From contig JAQFWX010000026.1 of assembly GCA_027605045.1 (NCBI GenBank), forward strand, positions 186,001 through 250,000: a DNA stretch of 64,000 nt, given 5' to 3'. Of the stretch, positions 33,218-44,809 are shown piece by piece. A program made the translations under genes and the position numbers. This DNA comes from Phallus indusiatus. Lineage: Eukaryota; Basidiomycota; Agaricomycetes; Phallales; Phallaceae. Every line of letters begins with the position of its first letter. Within the stretch, counting starts at the first letter, position 1. Under the pieces are notes generated by a model. It was not told where the DNA came from. It saw nothing but the letters and a program-made list of their open reading frames with translations, and did not search any database.

Positions 33218-34583
33218 TCATAGCCTCTTCAACGCCTTTTTCTTCTTCTCAACACCACCAGCGGCTACACTATTTACACGTTTCCCGCTCGATTTTCCCG
33301 TCGGTGGATGATTCTTCTCCTGAAGTTTGGTCGTAGCTGTAGTCGTTGTAGTATTTGTCGTTGTCGTCGTCGTCGTTGTTGCTGTGGTGGTAGTGGTAGT
33401 AGTATCGCCAGTTTCAGTGGTTGATGGTGGTTGTTGCTGTTGCTGAAGATCAGATTCGGTGGTAGTATGGGTAGCGATGATGGTAGTTGTTGAGATCGGT
33501 GATGCATTGACGGAAGGATGAAACGGAACGGTTGGTGCTGCTGTGACTGTTGATTTTGTGAGAAGTGTGATTGCCGCTGATTTGATGGCTGCTGGTGGGA
33601 GAGGCGAGGTCGACCGTCGTATTTGGTTTATGGGTGTAGGTATAGATGTGGTTGTTGTTGTTGTTGTTGTTGTCGTGGTAGGAGCTGTAGTGGGCCGTTC
33701 TATTGAAGGTGCCGACTGTACTCGTGAGGGAGTATTGAATTCAGGAGGTCGTACCTATGAAAAAAATTGTGAACACCAGAAAAGGAGAGTAAATTACGCC
33801 TTGTTTTTACCTTGGGCTTCGCATGAACTTCACATATCAATTTCGCGCGTCTTTCAAAAGCGGAATAATCTTCTAACAACAGTTTACCGGCTTCTTCATC
33901 AAGAGCGGATTCCGGATTGGGATAAATCAATAGACACTTGATCGTGACCAAAATATGTGATATGCCAAACGAGGGTTGCCAATCTTTTTTCAAAGTATTC
34001 ACGCAAATCTCGCCGGCCGAGGAGACATTCGGATGGAAGAGTTTTGTAACGAAATGACCTGGAAGAAAGGAAAAGCGTGTTAACCCAAAATGTGAACTGA
34101 GAAAAGAAAAACGAGGCAGATTAGAACAAATATCACGTGACGAACATTTTGGTGGCGCGGCAGGAAAATCGTCTGTAAAATTGAACTTGACACGAAAGTA
34201 ACCGCCTTCGTAAGGTGTTCCAGCTGCTTTAAAGAATGTGGGAGGATGAGGGAGAAAGATGCCATGAAAAAAACGGGAACGGAAGCCGGCGATAGGGATG
34301 ACGAAATGAGCGTGAAAAGTGGATCGTCAGAGGTGCGTTGCATGCCGGAGACAGAGCGTCATGAAAAAACGAACCTGGACCTTCAATGATGCCCGTGAGA
34401 TCGAGCATGTTTTCCTCACTTGTACATACTCTGATTCCCTCTGGAGGATCTTGACGCAGCTGGTTAATCTCACGAAAAATTTGACGAGTAACTTGAGGTG
34501 TAGGCTACAAGTTTAAAACGAAATACGCGCGATAAGAAATTTGTGAGCTTGCTATAATCAATTTTGAGAGTACCACATACCAT
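33218..34583 (-). CDS. UBE2S: Ubiquitin-conjugating enzyme E2 S (UBE2S-type)
   Basis: Five exons: 34581-34583 (the ATG alone), about 34504-34375, 34223-34151, 34058-33811 and 33754-33218. The protein reads [59 protein letters not shown] (with the catalytic Cys in GEICVN) and [20 protein letters not shown]. This closely follows UBE2S, the E2 that extends K11-linked ubiquitin chains with the anaphase-promoting complex. A long Thr/Gln-rich linker encoded by ACA/ACG/ACC repeats follows, and the protein ends KKKKALKRL, like the basic tail ending LRRL by which animal UBE2S docks on the APC/C. A divergent RNase P-subunit gene starts 256 bp away. Confidence 0.9.
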
Positions 34584-34839
34584 GAAGAATTGAAAAAATA
34601 AGAAATGACGAAGTAAAGAGGGGTGGTAGCAGAGAACCAAGTAGTGAAACGAGAGAAGGAAGCTGACTTTTAAATTCTGCTTGTAAACAAGCGCCTAAGT
34701 CCCAACGACCTTTTGCAACCTTGTGCAACCTCCCTTGTCCGAACGACGTTGCCTGAACCTTATAAATACATGGACAATACTCCTTCATCGAATCTCCATT
34801 GTTGGTTCTAAAAATAAAACTACAAAAACCCAAACAAAA
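34584..34839. promoter_or_regulatory. Bidirectional promoter region (UBE2S / Rpp14-like)
   Basis: 256 bp between two divergent start codons; it must hold both promoters. A TATAAATA at about 34760-34767 could serve the right-hand gene. Confidence 0.5.
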
Positions 34840-35261
34840 ATGGGTCGGAAGAAGAAAAAGTCCTCGGCGTTGAATTTGGACTCGAACTCGGACTCGGACT
34901 TGGGCGAGTATCGGTATATTCGATTCAGCGTTACACCGGGCATTACCGAGCCACTTTTTCTCAAGAAAAGGTTCGAGGACGCTTTGATGCAGTGCTTCGG
35001 GTTATCGCGTGCCGGAATGTATATTGAGATCTTGCGGATTGCAGAAAGTGGAGAGGAAGTGGTGGTCCGTGTGGCGGAAGAGTATGTTCCTTTTTTTGTT
35101 TTTTGAAATTGTTGAATTGAAAAGAAGATTTTTTTAGGGATGCACAAGCACTGCTCGGAGCCGTTGTCGCTATGATTAAAGTCCAAATAAGTCTTGTTCA
35201 CGAAAGCAACATTCTCTCAGAAGTACTCGACGAGTCCGATTCAGTTTCAGTCACACAATGA
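34840..35261 (+). CDS. RNase P/MRP protein subunit, Rpp14/Pop5 family
   Basis: Exon 1 34840-35081 and exon 2 35138-35261 join as GA|G to give a protein of about 121 residues. After a lysine-rich start (MGRKKKKSSALNLDS) comes EYRYIRFSVTP, FLKKRFEDALMQCFGLSRAG, YIEILRIAESGEEVVVRVAE and AQALLGAVVAMIKVQ. This pattern (beta strand, helix ending CFG-G/LSRAG, strand, strand ending in R-V, helix) is that of Rpp14/Pop5, subunits of RNase P and RNase MRP that process tRNA and rRNA precursors in the nucleus. Which of the two it is cannot be settled by eye. Size fits the family. Confidence 0.65.
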
Positions 35262-35414
35262 GATTTGAGTAGAGAAATAGGCTTCTTATTACAACATTCT
35301 GAGTTTCAGACTACTTGGTATATCTAACAAATGCATGTGATGTAGAAAAGTAAACACGCTCGCAAGAATAAAAAAAAACCTTATAACCTAATGTGATGGC
35401 TATACAGAGATCTT
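35262..35414. other. Short convergent spacer
   Basis: 153 bp between the stops of the Rpp14-like gene and DCN1. Confidence 0.6.
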
Positions 35415-36499
35415 TTATAATTTAACCTTCGCCCACTCCACAAAGTCGTCAATTACTGATGGCCACGCGGCTAAAAAAGGGAGTGAACGACGATCAGTAT
35501 TTCTTTTTGAATAATGTGATAGTATCAAAAAAGATGGCGGACCTTCTGTATCGTACTTCTCCATCTTGGGATCAATCGTGTGAGCAAAGCTGATAAACTA
35601 AGGAGGGCGAACAATAGGTCAATAGGTGAAAATAAGGCATCGGAAGGGATGGATAGGCTAACCATATTCCAGGTGTCTCGGCTAATTCCTTTTACACCTT
35701 TCTCATTCAAGAAATCGAACCATAGTTGAGTATGTTGATCAGCCCATCCAGGTCCGCCGCTTGGTCCCGTTGCCTCATCATCGTCCGCATCCTCACTATC
35801 AACATGAGCTAGCGCACCTCCTTCTATCGCCTGTGGTAATAATAAACCCCAAAACGCTTGTGCAGAATCCATAGCTGTTTTTATATAGTCAATCAGATGT
35901 ATTCCATTCAAGTTAAAAAGAGAACGGTGAAACATACGGAGACTTCGCTGCCCTTCGTTCCTCGCAAAATCAAACGTGTACAGATAAACTTTTCTGAAAT
36001 AAGCGAAATCGGACGCGAGAGCTTTTCGTAGTCGATTCAAAACACTCTTCATGCCCGAAATGGAATCGACACCAAGCGACCGCCACCCATTTAGCCAACC
36101 ATCGGGTGTAAAGATACCGACGCCGGGAGCTTTAAGTTCGTATGCCACAGCCAGTAACACGACATCTTCAGGATCAACGCCCAAATCTTCACAAAATTTG
36201 AGAGTACCATCGATGGATATATTGATTTTAATATCGTCATCGCTTCCCAGAGCTTTGTAATTGTCGAACAGCGATATCAGCTTCTTAGAGCTGACATTCG
36301 GACTTCTACCACTCGAGGAGCTATCCGGATCGTTGAAGTAAGCATCAATCGCAATTTCAGCTTTGCCGTATTTCTGAATGAATTTCACAGCTTCCTTTTG
36401 GGATACGTTGGTCACCGACATGAACTGCGATACATGCGCGTTGAACTCGGCTGTATTCGTCTTTGACTTGGACGACTTGGCTTTTGACTGTGGTGGCAT
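35415..36499 (-). CDS. DCN1: DCN1-type cullin neddylation factor
   Basis: Exons 36499-35663, 35597-35543 and 35470-35415. The start MPPQSKAKSSKSKTNTAEF is followed by a UBA-like domain (FMSVTNVSQKEAVKFIQKYG, AIDAYFNDPD). The PONY/potentiating-neddylation domain begins LISLFDNYKALGSDD, with GTLKFCEDLGVDPEDVVLLA, PDGWLNGWRSLGVDSI and FDFARNEGQRSL. The last exons supply FISFAHTIDPKMEKYDTE and AAWPSVIDDFVEWAKVKL, which a reading without splicing would miss. Dcn1 binds cullins and Ubc12 and acts as an E3 for cullin neddylation, with the acidic/DDFVEW end being the cullin-binding surface. Frame intact through both GT-AG introns. Confidence 0.93.
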
Positions 36500-36988
36500 G
36501 GTAGAAGAAACGGTTAGAAGACAGGATCTTTTCTGAATGAAGAAGAAAGAGGGCGGCGATTTCTGCTCCTATTGGGAAGTAGCTGGAAGTCTGAAACGAC
36601 CGCTTTTTTTTCTTGGTGTTGGCACCCGGGGCGTGCGCCGTTGACCGCGTGGGTAGGGTGAAGATAGAAAAAGAAGCGCTCACCATCGATGAATCTGACG
36701 CAATTGACCTAGTCGTGAAGTACTTCTTAAGGAATGACACACTGACGTAGCGTACAATGATAGATGCGAGAACGACGAGTGTGCTTAGAGTGAGAATGAG
36801 AGACAGATTGTCGGACGAGGCTGAGAGCCTATAATGAGGGTGAGCTGAGCGAAGGAGTCACGATGACTGCACACCAAGGGTTTGGTCGACTCCGCACTGC
36901 CATTCGCATGAATTTAGTACAAAATACAAATACATTCTGCAAACTCGACTCTATAGCAGTGTTTCTATAATCTAGCGTCTAACATGCT
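36500..36988. other. Spacer between DCN1 start and FSH-hydrolase stop
   Basis: No gene recognised; holds the DCN1 promoter. Short open frames here have no resemblance to known families. Confidence 0.45.
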
Positions 36989-38177
36989 CTAAAATTTAGC
37001 TTGACCCTCTGTTTGAGCTGAAGGCGACGGTATCTCGACTCCTGGCGACCAATCTGACAAGAAATCTCGGAAGAAAACCCGCCAATTTGTTTTGGACGGT
37101 ACAAAATGGCCTGTATTAATACATGTTATTTTATTTCTTGTCGATATTGTTTTACTGGGTGGAACTCTTACCGCCTTCGTGTCTTTCAACCCTGGTATAA
37201 TTTTCATCACACGACTCGATTAAAGCCTGAGATCTTTCCGCAACGACCACTACATCCGTGTCCCCAAGAACATGTACCGAGTAGGTTATAAGCTTTGGTG
37301 TCGATGCCGATAAAATATTTTCTAATAATGGATCGCGCGCTCTGAATCCAGAAATAGGGATAAAAAATTTTCTGTATCAAAAAAAAAGTCACCAAAACGG
37401 TGTCGTGGGTAGTTGCTGATATTTCAGACTCACAGTTTTGGATGAATTGGCACACCGTTTTCCGTATAGGACGGATACGACTCTGGTCGCTCCAACTTCA
37501 TGAGAAAAAAAGAGTCAACATAAACCACGCATCGCTAAATTAGAAAAACAATTACGATAGCGGCTAGAACGCCTGCCATTGCGGCACCTTGGCTAAAACC
37601 CAGAACACCCTGACAACAAGAAATCAGTAAAGCTAGAAACAAGCACACACGTATCCACACGCACATCGAAGGTATTGTTTTTGAGAACCTCTTTTAAAGA
37701 TTCGAGACTTCTTTCGAGTCCTTCCATAACTGTTCTTTCAGCATTGGCTTTCCACCACGCTCGAGGTGTCAGCGCAGGATCATTCGAGTTATCTGCCGAC
37801 AGAGTATTGCTTGCCGCAGCTTCTAACCACTCTCGAGATTGTACTGGGATATCAACTGGATGTAATATTGTCGGTGCATCTGGGAATACTGTACGATAAA
37901 TGAGTTTGCTGGTTATTTGCAAGAATCAGCGCAATCTTTGGGAAGGATACTCACCGAATTCTACTTTCTTCTCGCAAGCTTTTCGAATAGCTCCCATCTA
38001 AAAAACGCAACCTATTAGGCTAATTGTTTCTTCATCCGGTGTAATAATAGAAGAAACTAAATATGAACCCGTTTGGAGAAAATGGAGCCATTCTGGGTGT
38101 ATCTAACATATGTTAGCCAGTTTAAAGTTCAAGCTCCAAAGGATGACGTACCCGTGTAGCATCAAGATTTTTCTCAT
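36989..38177 (-). CDS. FSH-type serine hydrolase
   Basis: About seven exons. Start MRKILMLHGYTQNGSIFSKR (38177 down, split by an intron), then MGAIRKACEKKVEF, VFPDAPTILHPVDIP, and a TPRAWWKAN helix. GVLGFSQGAAMAGVLAA has the nucleophile serine in GFSQG, KLITYSVHVLGDTDVVV the aspartate, and GGHFVPSKTNW the histidine of the catalytic triad. It ends AQTEGQAKF at 36989. This is the fungal serine hydrolase family (FSH1, related to human OVCA2), cytosolic alpha/beta hydrolases of about 240-280 residues whose natural substrate is uncertain. Each exon junction keeps the frame. Confidence 0.9.
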
Positions 38178-39141
38178 TTTCACAAGATCTTGTAAGAAAC
38201 AAAAAAGCAGATTCTAAAATGGAGCAACGTAGCAAGCTTAAAGCTTTGATTGGTATCGCAAGCGGCAACTCAAGCCAAGCCCGGGCCGAGTTGACTAGTC
38301 TAAATGATCGTGCGAAAGCATTAATAATGCGGAATCAGCCCATTACGCAGTTTACGTGTCAACTTTTGCACATGGGTTTTATTTCCAACCAGCGCTGAAT
38401 TTGTTGATGAATTTGTTGATAATGCATTTTAATTTCGAGCTGAAGTGAAGATCGACATTATTTCTGAAAATTGTATTTGTTTCTAAGCCGAGTAGCCGTG
38501 CAACTGAACAACTTTCTCAGTTAAGTCAAAATTTCCCCATTTACCAATGCAGAGAAATCCAAAGGCATTCCGGCATGTCTGAAAGCTCTCAGCTATATTT
38601 ATACTTCCGGCACAACTTCGGAGGCGAAGAGCGTGTCCAGACGTAACGCCGACAAGAACCTGCAACTGCAACGGGCGGGGAAACGATCGAGTCTAGAATA
38701 CATATCGGCAAATGAGACAGACAAATTAAACAAATAAAATGGTCGCAGAAGTTGGACATTTTGAATTGTCAAAAGACTGCGTTGCGCAGCTATTAGGCTC
38801 AAGTTTAGGCGCTATAAAGAACACAAACATAGCCTCGGTGCTGATCTTATTTTAAATTGATTATCAGCCGTAAAAACTTCGCAAAAACAGCATGGTTCAC
38901 TTTTATTATAAGGACTGCGCGAAGTTAGTTTTCAAATGGCAGCGGTACCCGTGTCAAATAGACCCCTGATTTCGCACGCTCCGCACTGCACTGCGCAGGC
39001 TGCGCACGGCTATTGAACCAAGCTCAAAAGGCATCAAATACATAGCACTAGCCTCAAAACCCGTCAAACGTTCAACAACAACAACAACATCGACGACATC
39101 GACAACACATTTCTTACTGCGTGGCCTGCGTTCTCAACAAC
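38178..39141. other. Divergent spacer
   Basis: 964 bp between two divergent starts; no gene recognised. A run CAACAACAACAACATCGACGACATCGACAA lies in the probable 5' leader of the right gene as short triplet repeats. Confidence 0.45.
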
Positions 39142-40148
39142 ATGATTTTGACAGAAGACAAGAGAGTTTCGCCACCACCTTACTCTGCCGCTGTAATGGC
39201 TCATCAACCTAAACGGACAACCAGCGGAATCAGATTCTCAGAGCTCCCGCCCAACGTACTCCTGCTCATCGTCGAGGCCACATTCCCTTCGTATCGGGCT
39301 GTAGATGGTTTAGCACTACAACGACGCACTTTTTACTGGCTTACAATTAGTTTGCGTCTCGTAAACAGAGGCTTCTACATCGGTGAGTGGCGTATCTGTT
39401 GCTTTCATATCATTTTTTCTAAATAAATCATGTTTTTCTGTCCATAGCTTGCATGCACACATTGAGATCATTCTATTTCGAAGTATACTCCTCACTCGTC
39501 AAACCACCTTACTCTTCGGACCCCTTCCCAATGGGTTCATCCGATATATCATACGAAGCTGATTCACACGTTCCCCCACCAATTCGCTCGCTACAACGCG
39601 AGACAGAAGTCTTCGATCTATTCATCGCTCTAAAGACAAGAGAAGATGTTTGGTTAGACGAGACGTATCTCCATCTCGAACGTGAAGATAGTTTCAACGA
39701 TCTCTTCTCTGTGATCCAGGTACGTTGCTTTAAAAAACTGCGATGGTCTCTTTCCTCAGATTCTGATCTCTATGCATTCTTATCTATCAGCCTCGAAGAC
39801 GAACCGAGGATCTAATTCGGCGTTACGGTCTTCGTTATGGATCCGTGACGTTATCGGATTCGCCTGCTTGTCAAATACATTCCGTGCATTTCTCTCAAAT
39901 ATCAGTATCTTTTGCACCGAAAAAGGTAACGTTTTGTTATATTAACATTTGGCGTCATTAAAATTTTTAATGAATTGTTTTTTTAAAAATATCAGGTCAG
40001 CTTATCTTTAATTCTTCCCGCATCAGACCGAATGTCAAGACAAAGGATCACCGTTGCGGAATATACCCGTCCGCGTGACGAGCAACTCGAAGTCGCGGCA
40101 AAGAAGCTAACAAAAGCCCTTGGTCAATGGATTGCTCGGAGACCCTGA
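39142..40148 (+). CDS. Uncharacterised protein with F-box-like start
   Basis: Four exons (39142-39382, 39448-39719, 39791-39925, 39996-40148) join cleanly with GT-AG introns, about 266 residues. The ATG at 39142 (MILTEDKRVSPPPYS) is preferred over the upstream GTG. The segment IRFSELPPNVLLLIVEATFP resembles the first helix of F-box domains (LP-P-LLLLI), but the rest is not clearly an F-box protein. The protein ends VAAKKLTKALGQWIARRP. No other domain was recognised. The clean splicing and even codon use speak for a real gene. Confidence 0.6.
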
Positions 40149-40705
40149 TTCTTTTCTCTTGCGCGTTGGCATATGACTTTTCTTTCATCTTTTTATTTTA
40201 TTTTTATCGATATATTATATTTTCAATTTTTTGTGCATTGATTTTTTTCTCTCTCTATTCCACCGCATTCAAGACTTCTTCATCCGCTCATAAACTACGT
40301 ACAAACAACTCGTAATATTTTTATGGCATGTACTTGTAGAACACGAAGTATTCAAAAGATATCTTTTTGAGGATACTCCAGAATCGGGACAAGCCTTTTA
40401 GGGGTAAACCGTCGGGTCAACACTTGCTGCGACATGGAAAATGGTTTAATCCCGAGTCCGTCAGTTCAGTGCACTTCCTTTGTCTGCTCCCGATTAACCA
40501 AAACTCCGTTTCCAGCAGAGTGATGCCCTGGTCTCGTTCGTACCAACAATTAAATGTAGCTTTGTCCATTGTCCTCCCGCTCTCGCCGTTGGTATTAAAC
40601 GGACACAGAAACATAGCATCCCCCTCATCTCTGAATATATTGAATTCTCGAATCACCAACTCTCCCTCGCCACAGGTGAAATTTCACTGAAGCACAACTA
40701 TAATC
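40149..40705. other. Spacer
   Basis: T-rich 3' flank of the previous gene, then promoter of the next. The frame at 40367-40690 shows no family resemblance. Confidence 0.4.
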
Positions 40706-41625
40706 ATGTCATACAACGAAAGCCTCACCGACAATTCTAATTCTTTGGAGTCGGAGGGTAAGTTTGTTCTACAACACTGATGCCGTCTAAGTAAAACGTG
40801 CCAACCTGACCTAATCCCTTTTTCGTTTGCCAGTAGACGAACCTACCCCCCAGTATATCATTCCCCCTGAAGAACTCAACGCATACGCTGACCGATGGCA
40901 CGACATACTCAGCAATCCACCGCCATCAACGAAACCTACGCGACCTAGTGCTCCTGCACCCACACCAGCCAGTGGGGACGTTGAACTACTAGCACCAGCT
41001 CAGCAGCAAATTGAATCCACATCTAGTGTTGGTGGGAGCAAGCCTAGGACTAAGAAGGATAAAGCTTCACTATCGACGTCAACCCTTTTTTATCGACCCC
41101 ACTTTGACGATAAAGAGCTTGATTATCGGTTACACTGTCTCGCAAGAGAAAAACGATTGTTGTACGGAGCTAATCCGGAAGATCACGAGCTCATAAGCAA
41201 ATTTGATGTTTTCGAAGAATTTCAATCATACTTTCTTCCAGACGACAACTACATCTGCCAGTGGAACGGGAATAGAAGAGCTTCTAGTCTTTGCGGTTAG
41301 TCGTCTTTTTTTTTTCATCTCTGAAACGAACAATAAAAAAGATAAGAAACTAATTACCCGTTTATTAGATCAAGTCACCTGGGGACGTTTAGATGGGTGC
41401 CCTATCAGAGGGACAATCACAGACCCTCAATACCTCTCGTTTTCCGCATCGGCTATGAATTTCGGTGAAGGGGTTTCGCCACTAGCACTAGGAAGAGCCG
41501 ATTCAAGATCCAATCATGGACTCTATTTATCGCGCCGTCACCCATCGGAGGCATATCGACCTCCGACAACGTCTACTAGTCTATCATTCTCGGAACGATC
41601 AACACCGACATCGAGTAGCATTTAA
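40706..41625 (+). CDS. Uncharacterised protein
   Basis: Exon 1 starts 40706 (MSYNESLTDNSNSLESE), intron 40758-40833, exon 2 continues VDEPTPQYIIPPEELNAYAD with a proline-rich stretch (NPPPSTKPTRPSAPAP), then FYRPHFDDKELDYRLHCLAR and DDNYICQWNG. A second intron (about 41296-41368) leads to DQVTWGRLDGCPIRGTITDP and a serine-rich tail ending at 41625. The alternative frame IEELLVFA directly before that intron is also plausible, so the junction is not certain. No domain recognised; the tail is probably disordered. Confidence 0.5.
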
Positions 41626-42528
41626 GCGAGAGGCAGAGTATGCACTCTCTGAAAATTAAGGATTAGGCGGGACAGATGGGAGTTTGATGCTTGATGCCCG
41701 GAGCTAAACTTGAAGCAAAATGTCACATTGATTGGAAATCGTTCCTTTAGTAAATGACACTGGGAAAAACAAATAATATTAAAAATCGCGATGTTCGTAT
41801 TACGATTGTGAATCGTGATTTAAACCCGTTGTATACATATGAAATACAGTCTCTTTTTGGTTGTTTGTATTCTTGTTGTTGTTGATTGTGGTTATTGACT
41901 GAGATTATAAACGTTGATGTGTTGATTTTGTTTCAAAAGATGTATCCTATTATGTATTCTCAAACGTAACAGAATGTAACTGTAATGGGAAAATAGGAGA
42001 ATCTCGGTTTGATTGTTATCCGAGTAAGTTTAGACTATATACCGAGGTCCGAGACCGGTGCCTCAAAGTCGATTATAAAGCCTGGTGTTATTTATGTGGT
42101 CATCAACAGTATAGATCTTCCAATTATATGTCTATATTCTTGTCAGGTACTGCTAATATGGCTATAACAAATGGTACGAGTTAGGTTAGTATGTACTAGA
42201 TTTTAAAAAAAAGAGCAATCAGATCATCAAAAGAACGTGATGGGGGTATGGGAGCTATAGTACAAACTAGTATAAGTGTTCTTGTGTGTAGTCAAGTGGA
42301 TCGGAGTCCATTCGGGGTAAAGAAGCCAAACAGGTATAATATAGCGAAATAAGTAAGACATTCGTTTCGGGGTCATAGGATCATGAGAGAAGAAAAGAAA
42401 GAGGGAAACGGAAAAGGAAAAAAGCGGGACTTTGCCAAATTTCGACGATATCAGTTGTTCGTTCGAATCACAAGACATGAGCCTCTGCATGCGTAAAAAA
42501 ATATCATAACTTTGGCCCTGGCACGATA
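41626..42528. other. Convergent spacer
   Basis: About 900 bp, T/G-rich in places (TTGTTGTTGTTG near 41873), no gene recognised. Confidence 0.45.
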
Positions 42529-44315
42529 TCATCCGTCAATATCTCTTCTGATGCTCCCCAAGGGCTCACGTGAAAAATTAGTTTTCTCAAGTCTTGACCA
42601 GCCGTCCCATGGATCGTCGCCTTTCACGAATCTAGCCTTGCAAGAGTTGTATATCCATTTTTCTATCTGCACCGATATGTAGAGCAGTAGTAGAATGAAT
42701 ATTGAAATCAAGGTTCCTTGGAGCGTATTATCATCCAATGAATGAAGGTTTGGGAGGGGAAGCATTTTGTTGATGGCGGGATTAATGAACCATCTTCGGA
42801 TACGGCCCGCTACCGCTGTACGGCGTGATTCATGGGATGGTTGTTCCGAGGTATACTCCGACGAAGAAGAATCGACCTCGAACAAACGTAAGAATAATTC
42901 AGGTGACGAGACTGAAAAAGTTTTTTCAGCGTCCATGCCGTATAAGAGCGCGTGCCTCGCTGATGGCATTGAGAAAATGATAGTGTAGAGCTTGGGAGAA
43001 CGATAATAAATTTTAAGCATAGACGATATCTCCCGATCGGTATCGCTTGTGGTGTGAGCATCGCCGTTAGGCTTATTGTTGCTGCTGATACCGGTGTTGT
43101 TGTTGCCGCCGGACTTGGGATTTCCTGGCCCCGAATGGAAAATGATAGTTTGCTCGGCTGGATTAGCGGGAATAAGTTTGATGGAAATACCACGCTTCGG
43201 GCACTCGCGTCGTAGATAATCGTGTATCTGACGTTCACACCACGACTCGATCCACCCCTTGGGTTGCCACTGTAGTCCACCCGAAATCGTAATGCTAGGA
43301 TCCGACTCTACCACATTAGGTACCGTGGGAAGATGTTGCTCAATAGACAGGTCCAGGGCGCGGGGCTCAGGGCGTTGATACAAGTCTAAGCGTTTGTGAT
43401 AATGTAAAACGTAGGCTTGGTACAGTGTTCGAGGAAGACCAAGGAGGAAATCAAATGGTGCTGAAACGACCCCCTGGAGGAATGATGATGTTGAAAGTGG
43501 GATAGATGTTGTGACGCGTTGAATGGCCATAAGCTTTTTTTCGTAAACGGGTGCGGAGGTTAACATTGTGAGTTTTATGACCGGTCGGGGAGGAGGTAAC
43601 GATGATGCTGATGCTGATGGGGGAAATTGGGGTGGAATGAGCTGGCACATGTAGTAACCAGAGCGATCGTTGAAGGGTGAGACGTGGAATTGGCGGGGAA
43701 ATGTCCATTGATATTGGAAGCTAAATTTGGGTGTGAGGGATAGGCGCAAAAAAATGTTTGACAACTCACGACTCCAGGACGGTTTTATCTTGCATGCTTG
43801 TGTCCAGGATATAAACATGTCTCTCACTGAATGTGTTATGTACCTTTCGAGGGGTATTAAGAATATGTTTCGATAAAACGGCTTTAGTAGCTTACTTCTA
43901 GAACAACAAGCCAGAGCGATGGACTTCCTGTCTTGTAGCAGAAATGGACTGTCAAAGGGTTAATGACCTCTATTCCGAACAAAGCCGGAATCGTCATAAT
44001 CCAAGCATTGTCTAATGCAGAACCATCGAAACCTCGCGTGTTCAATAGTGCTACCAACTTTTCCTTTATAGACGTTCCGCTCGTTCCGGAATTCTGCAGG
44101 TAGCCAGAAGCACGGAGACCCGCGAGACGGTTCCGAATAGAGTTGAAACCAAAAACATAACCGCCTGCGAGGTCTAGATTTCCGTCTTCGAGGTCATTCA
44201 ACGAAAGTAAGAGAGAACATGTAGGGTAGACGAAAGCGTGCTTGGAAGGCGTTGGGAGGTAGCGGATGTGCACTACTTGGTTTTTGAGGAGGTAAGCTCG
44301 TCCTGCAAGCGACAT
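42529..44315 (-). CDS. DUF1365 family protein
   Basis: The gene reads from MSLAGRAYLLKNQVVHIRYL (44315) through HAFVYPTCSLLLSLNDLEDG, SIKEKLVALLNTRGF and NPLTVHFCY to VVLE near 43897. An intron to about 43843 then joins VHNTFSERHVYILDTSMQ, and another leads to QYQWTFPRQFHVSPFNDRSG. HNTF-E-HVY and FHVSPFND are hallmarks of DUF1365, found in fungi and bacteria and often linked to lipid or cyclopropane fatty-acid metabolism. The last part has a membrane segment (TLISIFILLLLYISV) and ends at 42529. An open frame that starts MRDMFISWTQAC at 43827 is a wrong-frame extension. The true N-terminus may lie further upstream in another exon. Divergent from CHO2. Confidence 0.85.
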
Positions 44316-44809
44316 TGAAGCAAGAGGTAGGATTCCAAGACAGACATCATCAGCTTTTTGTGAAATCCCTCATATATATTTTCGGAAATCATTGCCAGGT
44401 CCCGCAAGCGGCTATGTAAGTTGTTGGAGACTGCGGCCGAACCAATGACTGTGTATGGACGCGCCAGATTTCTGTTAGTCAGCTTGGCTCTTTGAGAGTC
44501 TGTGTGATCAATTAGGACCCGAAACGGAATGGTAACAGTGAAGCAAGTTGGTGAGAAAATAGATCCGAAAATTATTATTTTTAACAAAAAGGAAATATGC
44601 TGACGATCTCGTTCATTCATAATAAATAAATAAACGAGGCGATCTTTCTGAGAAGTTAGTGGTTGAGAACTTGGAAGGACTCATAATCACGATTACGTAA
44701 ATTAACCCAGCACGAAATAACTCCGACCATTACCTTGTGGCAAGCCTCGCGCCTTACATACTGCTAAACCTGAGTGCATTGGCGTTTTCAGCCTTTGTTC
44801 TTGAGTAGA
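44316..44809. promoter_or_regulatory. Divergent region between DUF1365 gene and CHO2
   Basis: Holds the CHO2 promoter and the upstream part of the DUF1365 gene. The minus-strand frame 44273-44620 overlaps the DUF1365 start in another frame and is not supported as a separate gene. Confidence 0.4.

Noticed and set aside
32721..33311. Long plus-strand frame of 196 codons, Lys/Arg/Glu-rich
   Set aside because: It follows a purine-rich low-complexity stretch in the convergent spacer and overlaps the 3' end of the well-supported UBE2S gene; no family resemblance.
39121..39141. Extension of the 39142 gene to a GTG at 39121
   Set aside because: GTG starts are not expected in nuclear genes; the ATG at 39142 is the sensible start.
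43745..43827. Start MRDMFISWTQAC for the DUF1365 gene
   Set aside because: Reading by introns places VHNTFSERHVYIL here in another frame, which matches the DUF1365 signature exactly.
44273..44620. Minus-strand 115-codon frame with hydrophobic start
   Set aside because: Overlaps the DUF1365 N-terminal exon in a different frame; at most an upstream leader, not supported as a gene.
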